A stretch of DNA of 11,399 nucleotides from positions 1 through 11,399 of the forward strand of contig JAWXVD010000107.1 of the NCBI GenBank assembly GCA_044425705.1, given 5' to 3'. This DNA comes from JAWXVD01 sp044425705 (lineage in GTDB: Bacteria > Bacillota > Clostridia > Lachnospirales > Lachnospiraceae). Below the pieces are notes generated by a model. It was not told the DNA's origin and did not search any database. It was given only the letters and a program-made list of their open reading frames with translations. Positions 6,951 to 11,399 of the stretch are shown here, piece after piece. Position 1 is the stretch's first letter. The number at the start of each line of letters is the position of its first letter. A program made the translations under genes and the position numbers.

Positions 6951-9086
6951 TTACGCTCGCCTTACTTCTCTAGCTTCTTTTGTGACTTCTTCAAAATTAC
7001 CCATATCACGTGTGCCTAAGGCTACCTGTGCACCATACATTCCCGCTAATCGTTGTCTTTTTGCTAAATTATTACGATCTATTTCTGCTTTCATTTCTTC
7101 TCTTTCTTCATCTATTCTACGACTCTCCCTTGCATCTATTCGTGCATGTCTCTTCTCTTCTACCTTTTCTGCCGCTTTTCTCTCTTTTCGCTTTTGTTTC
7201 CCTGCAAACAATCCTGTGAAACCACTCCAAGCATTACCCGTTCCCCGTACAATACCATTAAAACCTTCTGATATTGCTCCACCATCTCCGTTTTCCATGA
7301 TATATAATTTCCATTTTTCTACAAAAGGATTCCCTTCTGTATTTTTCACTAGATTGCTCACACTAGATGTATTGGAACCAAATCCCTTGCTAGTTTCATT
7401 CAAGTTAGGCAATGGCTCTACAATACTTTTTTCAGGTGTCAAATCATCCTTTTTCTGTTTTACTGCTGTTCTTTCTAGAAATTCTACAGTAGGCTGAGCT
7501 TTAGCAGGAAATACACTATATGAAGGTGTTGCTTTGGAACGTTGTTGTCTATTAAAATCACGTATTGGATAGATTCTTTCTCTTTCTGCCCCTGCTTTAA
7601 TTAATAAGTTGATACTCTTTTTTGCCTGTATTGTGTCAGACAATCCGTCTGTATCACCAGATACAGCACCCATTTCATAAAAAATCATATTTTCATACGA
7701 CTTAGTTACCATACGCCCATGTTTTTTCTTCTCTTCATCCTTACTATCAGATGTCACACGTAATAATTCCTCATATTCTTCTTTTTGTCCCATTTCAGTG
7801 TATACTTCATCAATAATATCTTGTACTAGTTTATTAGCCGATAAATTTCCCATCATTCTATCCGCAAATCTACCCTGATGTTGACCTGCTAACACTCTTT
7901 CTCCTGAATGAAAAGCTGATGCCTTAAGTGCCTGTCCTTGCAATGATGTTCGAACCCCTGTTTCTTGTCTCACAATGGACTTAGCTCTCTCCTTATTCAT
8001 CATGTAGTTAAATGCTACATTGATTCCCGTAATAATTAAGCTTCCTACAGTAAAAATCATTCCCACACTAGCACCAATTCCTGTAGCAGTAGCTACCCCT
8101 CCTGCCACATCTAAAACATTACCCAAAGCAGCAATCGATTTACTAGTACCTTCCTGTGTTTTTACATCTTTTGCAGATTCAACCATACGTAATGCATTCC
8201 AATTAGCCATAAAAATATTAGATACATCTTGCATCATTAGCAAATTTTCTTTGCACTGTTGAATATAATTTTCTTGTAATCTTAACGTAGATTGCATGGA
8301 TGGACGCATTTCAGGTGGTGACCACATGATGTTATTTTCCCAACTACTTTTGACCTTTTCTACCCTATGTAATTCCTCATTAGCCTCTGCCTGTTCTTGT
8401 CCAATTTCTCTTAATGTAGTATAAGGTTGACTTAAATCGTATTTACCGCTGGCTTGTTTTATTTCCTCTCCATAAGCATTAATCTGAGATGCAGTTTTAA
8501 AAGATTTCACTGCTAAGGCAGTGTTTTTGATTCCTTCTGCCGTAGAGATAATCGCAGTTGCCCCTCCCAATGACTGCTTAGCAACACCCATTCCTGCAAT
8601 AGTAGATACACTATCAATTCCTGTCATCACTCTGGCCATGGCTGTTTTCGATGATTTTAAGCTAGTATGCGCCATGTCTAGAAAATTAGTCAAACTCTGT
8701 TCTTCTACCAAATTTTCTGCTGCTTGCACGGTATCTTGATGGGCTACCATAACATCGAGCCCTTTTATTCCTATTTTTTTTGCAATACCTGTATCATCAA
8801 ATTTAGTAGTTGCATAGGTAGCTCCACTGGCTCTTACCGCTTGATCTGCCAATCTAATTTCATTTTCACGAATGGCATATGCATTATCTAATCCTCTTCG
8901 CACTACTGCCTTTCTCACATACTTTTCCGCATCAATATACTGTTTTTTTCGCTCCACTTTGTTGCGAAAATATTCCGCTTTAATCTTTTGTTTTTTTGGT
9001 TCTGGTGCTTTTTTAGGCTCTGGTGTTTTTTTAGGAGCTTGTTGTTCATCGCTACTTTTATTTCTGCTAAAAAATGATATTGGCAT
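6951..9086 (-). CDS. Unrecognised 711-residue protein with Gly/Ala-rich hydrophobic segments, partner of the ATPase
   Basis: I do not recognise this family. The N-terminus (1-40) is Lys/Pro-rich with a repeat APKK-TPEPKK-APEPKK and no signal peptide. Residues 146-195 are rich in Ala, Gly, Thr and Ser and weakly hydrophobic. Residues 225-300 look helical and coiled. Residues 317-361 form the strongest hydrophobic stretch, LGNVLDVAGGVATATGIGAS followed by VGMIFTVGSLIITGINVAF, long enough for a helical hairpin or two membrane passes. Residues 440-470 are charged, 520-585 are low-complexity linker, and 629-680 are a highly charged Arg/Glu/Lys helix. The start is fixed by GAGAGGAG 7 nt upstream, and the gene begins 17 nt after the ATPase stop, indicating joint expression. 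Gly-rich hydrophobic helices between soluble helical regions are seen in pore-forming or membrane-inserting proteins. Candidate roles are injected cargo, a membrane-active toxin or a structural partner of the ATPase; all are inference. Confidence 0.85.
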   Translation of the reverse strand: MPISFFSRNKSSDEQQAPKKTPEPKKAPEPKKQKIKAEYFRNKVERKKQYIDAEKYVRKAVVRRGLDNAYAIRENEIRLADQAVRASGATYATTKFDDTGIAKKIGIKGLDVMVAHQDTVQAAENLVEEQSLTNFLDMAHTSLKSSKTAMARVMTGIDSVSTIAGMGVAKQSLGGATAIISTAEGIKNTALAVKSFKTASQINAYGEEIKQASGKYDLSQPYTTLREIGQEQAEANEELHRVEKVKSSWENNIMWSPPEMRPSMQSTLRLQENYIQQCKENLLMMQDVSNIFMANWNALRMVESAKDVKTQEGTSKSIAALGNVLDVAGGVATATGIGASVGMIFTVGSLIITGINVAFNYMMNKERAKSIVRQETGVRTSLQGQALKASAFHSGERVLAGQHQGRFADRMMGNLSANKLVQDIIDEVYTEMGQKEEYEELLRVTSDSKDEEKKKHGRMVTKSYENMIFYEMGAVSGDTDGLSDTIQAKKSINLLIKAGAERERIYPIRDFNRQQRSKATPSYSVFPAKAQPTVEFLERTAVKQKKDDLTPEKSIVEPLPNLNETSKGFGSNTSSVSNLVKNTEGNPFVEKWKLYIMENGDGGAISEGFNGIVRGTGNAWSGFTGLFAGKQKRKERKAAEKVEEKRHARIDARESRRIDEEREEMKAEIDRNNLAKRQRLAGMYGAQVALGTRDMGNFEEVTKEAREVRRA
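8991..9045 (-). repeat. 18-bp tandem repeat encoding a Lys-Pro-Glu-Pro tail
   Basis: Two to three imperfect copies of an 18-bp unit sit near the start of the 711-residue gene and encode KKTPEP and KKAPEP followed by KK. Each copy carries a run of 6-7 A on the coding strand (T on the plus strand). Such units can change copy number by slippage, altering tail length in multiples of six residues without shifting the frame. Confidence 0.65.
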
Positions 9087-9103
9087 ATGGCTTCTCCTCT
9101 CAT

Positions 9104-11257
9104 CTAAAATGGTAATGTGGGCATTACTTTTCCATGCTTATTAAAATCCATCTGTAATGCTTCTATTACATGTTCTACTCCAACCTGTTCTCTATCATTG
9201 CAAGCAGCAACAAAGGCTGCATTTCTTACAATTGTTTTAATTTCACTAGGACTTAACTCAAATTGTTCTGCCAAAATAGGTATCGGTAAATACTGATCTC
9301 TTGGACAATTTTGGGGAAATGCATTTTCCCATAAACGAATTCTAGTTTCTACATCTGGATATGGCATATTAATCATAAATTCAAATCTTCTAAAAAATGC
9401 TTTATCAAAATTCATTGCCATATTGGTTGTTAATACACAAATACCTTCAAATTCTTCTAGCTTTTGCAACAAGTGCGCCGTTTCCAAATTAGCATATTTA
9501 TCATTGGCACCATTCACTTCTTTACTTCTTTGAGAAAACAATGAATCAGCTTCATCAAAAAAGAGAATGGCATTGCTTTTACTAGCCTCTTGAAAGACTT
9601 TAGTTAAATTTTTTTCTGTTTCCCCCACATACTTATTGACTACAGAAGATAAATCTACTTTCAGCAAATCTAGCTCTAACGCATGCGCAAGTACATGGGC
9701 ACACATGCTCTTTCCCGTGCCAGGTTTTCCATATAACAAAATAGCTGTACTCTTTCCATATGCGTATTTTTCTCCAAATCCCCACGTATTATGGATAAAA
9801 CTTTCTTTTTTCACTCTTTTAATCATATATTCAATTGTTTTCTTGCTTTCTTCTGGTAAAATCAAATCTTCTATAGTAAAAAATGGCTTTATTTTCTTAC
9901 AATATTTTAATATTTCACCCGTGCTCTGTTCTCTTATTGCATTTGCAATATCCTGCATGCAAATGGTTTCACCAGTATTTTTCATATGTACCATACCTAC
10001 CACATTACTAATCTGCCCAGGTGTAAGATGATATAAATTAGATAACTCTCTCAAATCCAGTGACTCAGCTAATTGTAATTTGTAACGATTGATAAAATGT
10101 TTCCAAAGTAATTCTCTTTCCACCAAACTGAGCTGACCTAAAGAATAGTGAAAACTTACAAATTCATCTGTACCTTTAAGTTGTACCTGCTCTTGCACAA
10201 TCATCATGGCATAAACAACGCCATACTCATGTAAAATCTGTAAAGCCAATTCATGCACCACTACATTCGGTTCTGCATTTTGATAATAAAAGACTGGAGT
10301 ATATGCATTCACAATGCATACTGTCATCAAATCTAAGAACACTGCAAGATAATCAACTTCCTCCATGCATAAGATTCGATCCATATGAACTAATATCAAT
10401 GGACGATTCATTTCTATTCCTATTCGTTTCATTAAATTTCGTCTCCCACTACCTTGTTCTCCTGAAAAAACAACTAATGTAGGAATATATTCCTGTAACG
10501 ACTTTTCAAAAATTCCTATATTTTCCTTTAGCATATCCCCATAAATCATTGCTTGAGAATTTTGCTCCTCCTCTGGTGGATAAAATGTAGTAACTTTTCC
10601 TAATCTAGTTCCTAACCTAACATCCCCCATCATGCGCAAAAAAATAATTTCCCGTAAAATCAGTTTTGTTTCTAATCCTTCATCCTTCGTATCAAATATC
10701 AGATTCCACTTAAATTCATCCATAGGCATTTGTAAGAACCTTGCAATCGGAACTGGTTTTACCATGTTTGCTATACCATATGCCATAGATAACTCTGGAC
10801 ATCGTTCCAATGCATCATCTAGGATGAATCCTGAAATACGTTCATATTTCCGATCCATACGAACAGCAAAGGCTAATAAAAAACATAGTCGTTCTTCTTC
10901 TGAAGTAGATGTAAATCGAAATATTTGCCAAAGAATATTAGCAATCCCTTCTAATTGTTCAGGAATCCTAGACAGAAAGTAATTCCATGATAATTTTATA
11001 TTCTGTTTCACCTTCTCATCAAGTTCTGTATCAAGTATCTTTTCCCCAAACGCACCTTCCATTTGTGAACTAAGTACCACACTCCCCTTTAAATGAAATG
11101 GTACATTCATACTCGCATTTGTTCCTTTTTCTTGAATTTTATAAGCAAAAAATAAATAAATATCAATCATATGCAAACAGTCTGTCCACTGTTCCTCATA
11201 GCTTTCATAAGGAATGTTTCTTTTATTACCAATCATCAATTTGCTGAATATTTCCAT
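9104..11257 (-). CDS. Two-module AAA+ ATPase of the eCIS-associated type
   Basis: This is a 717-residue cytoplasmic ATPase. The N-terminal helical domain (about 1-220) contains ERLCFLLAFAVRMDRKYERI followed by SGFILDDALERCPELSMAY. This fits the pattern that precedes the AAA module in ATPases of extracellular contractile injection systems (Afp15/Pvc15-like and relatives). A first, degenerate P-loop module (about 240-450) has GEQGSGRR at 266-273, where the Walker A Lys and Ser/Thr are both Arg. The second module (about 460-717) is intact: Walker A GKPGTGKS (510-517), Walker B ILFFDEAD (564-571), sensor-1 Asn612 in LTTN, arginines 623-624 in FFRRFEF, and a sensor-2 helix around SPSEIKTIVRNAA. 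The start is supported by AAGGTGG 8 nt upstream. It leads the accessory block, and its N-domain is duplicated as a separate gene at 6287-6862. ATPase activity is near certain; the link to an injection system is inference from family resemblance, since no structural eCIS gene is in the window. Confidence 0.92.
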   Translation of the reverse strand: MEIFSKLMIGNKRNIPYESYEEQWTDCLHMIDIYLFFAYKIQEKGTNASMNVPFHLKGSVVLSSQMEGAFGEKILDTELDEKVKQNIKLSWNYFLSRIPEQLEGIANILWQIFRFTSTSEEERLCFLLAFAVRMDRKYERISGFILDDALERCPELSMAYGIANMVKPVPIARFLQMPMDEFKWNLIFDTKDEGLETKLILREIIFLRMMGDVRLGTRLGKVTTFYPPEEEQNSQAMIYGDMLKENIGIFEKSLQEYIPTLVVFSGEQGSGRRNLMKRIGIEMNRPLILVHMDRILCMEEVDYLAVFLDLMTVCIVNAYTPVFYYQNAEPNVVVHELALQILHEYGVVYAMMIVQEQVQLKGTDEFVSFHYSLGQLSLVERELLWKHFINRYKLQLAESLDLRELSNLYHLTPGQISNVVGMVHMKNTGETICMQDIANAIREQSTGEILKYCKKIKPFFTIEDLILPEESKKTIEYMIKRVKKESFIHNTWGFGEKYAYGKSTAILLYGKPGTGKSMCAHVLAHALELDLLKVDLSSVVNKYVGETEKNLTKVFQEASKSNAILFFDEADSLFSQRSKEVNGANDKYANLETAHLLQKLEEFEGICVLTTNMAMNFDKAFFRRFEFMINMPYPDVETRIRLWENAFPQNCPRDQYLPIPILAEQFELSPSEIKTIVRNAAFVAACNDREQVGVEHVIEALQMDFNKHGKVMPTLPF

Positions 11258-11329
11258 AGGTCATCCCACCTTTCTCAAGGTAAATCTATTGATGTCAAGT
11301 TACTTATCCACTTTCATTATAACTCATGC
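11258..11329 (-). promoter_or_regulatory. Upstream region of the ATPase gene with a candidate -10 box
   Basis: A perfect TATAAT lies at 11316-11321 on the minus strand, just after the terminator, but the sequence 16-18 bp upstream of it does not resemble TTGACA. A perfect TTGACA at 11293-11298 lacks a matching -10 box at the right distance. A promoter is expected here because a terminator lies immediately upstream. Its exact position, or dependence on an activator that would replace a -35 contact, is uncertain. AAGGTGG at 11266-11272 is the ribosome site. Confidence 0.35.
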
Positions 11330-11382
11330 AAAAAAAGTATAGCCTAACCTTGCAATATTGTAAGGTTAAACTATGTTTTTTT
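11330..11382. terminator. Bidirectional intrinsic terminator upstream of the ATPase gene
   Basis: Arms 11339-11354 and 11359-11374 form a 16-position stem with a 4-nt loop, flanked by seven A on the left and seven T on the right. In the minus-strand RNA the stem has two adjacent G-U pairs and one mismatch, and U7 follows 2 nt later. In the plus-strand RNA it has two adjacent mismatches and is also followed by U7. It most likely ends a minus-strand gene lying to the right of the window and isolates the ATPase transcription unit. The remaining bases to 11399 show no coding signal. Confidence 0.75.
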
Positions 11383-11399
11383 ATTTCTCTATAGCATTT

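Noticed and set aside
6982..7497. Plus-strand open frame of 171 codons opposite the 711-residue gene
   Set aside because: It is antisense to the charged C-terminal part of a well-supported gene with a strong ribosome site. Its Ser/Phe/Leu-rich composition is what the complement of Glu/Lys/Arg-rich coding gives.
9636..10031. Plus-strand open frame of 131 codons opposite the ATPase gene
   Set aside because: It lies across the Walker A region of the ATPase in antisense, has no domain I recognise, and is best seen as a shadow frame.
10632..10982. Plus-strand open frame of 116 codons opposite the ATPase N-domain
   Set aside because: Antisense to the conserved N-domain, whose paralogue confirms the minus-strand reading.
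11262..11264. Alternative upstream ATG before the ATPase start
   Set aside because: It is out of frame with the ATPase and only about 1 nt from the ribosome site, too close for initiation.
1..11399. tRNA, rRNA, transposase or integrase genes
   Set aside because: I looked on both strands and saw no cloverleaf with a TTCGA-type arm, no rRNA motif and no recombinase or transposase coding sequence.

Overview
The window is AT-rich DNA with every recognisable gene on the minus strand. The low GC content, strong GGAGG-type ribosome binding sites and the character of CarA/CarB suggest a Clostridia-class Firmicute, probably Lachnospiraceae-like. That placement is inference from sequence style, not from a marker-gene comparison.

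Layout, in direction of transcription (right to left). (1) 11330-11382 is a strong hairpin with A/T tracts on both sides that ends whatever lies upstream. (2) 11257-6287 holds a three-gene accessory block: a two-module AAA+ ATPase of the kind found with extracellular contractile injection systems (eCIS); a 711-residue protein I do not recognise, with glycine/alanine-rich hydrophobic segments and charged ends; and a 191-residue protein that is a clear paralogue of the ATPase N-terminal domain without any ATPase module. (3) 6253-3634 encodes a two-component system: a 7TMR-DISM-like membrane histidine kinase and an OmpR/PhoB-type response regulator. Gaps between these five genes are 17, 88, 33 and 13 nt with no terminator seen between them, so they may form one operon, closed by a long hairpin at 3570-3622. 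(4) 3481-1 is the carAB operon (carbamoyl-phosphate synthase, glutaminase and synthetase subunits). It has its own sigma-A-type promoter (TTGATA-17-TATACT). carB is cut by the left window edge after 685 codons.

The carA leader holds an unexpected block of three successive hairpins lying exactly between two 9-bp direct repeats (TTCCACTTC). Removing the block plus one repeat leaves a short, ordinary leader, so this looks like a small MITE-like element inserted between promoter and gene.

The most interesting part is the ATPase / 711-residue / stand-alone N-domain trio with the sensor pair behind it. The ATPase resembles the eCIS ATPase family, but no sheath, tube, baseplate or spike gene is visible, so membership of an injection system is a hypothesis that the sequence to the right of the window would settle. 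If it holds, the 711-residue protein is a candidate cargo or membrane-acting component, the 191-residue protein a candidate adaptor or competitor for the ATPase, and the two-component system a candidate regulator.
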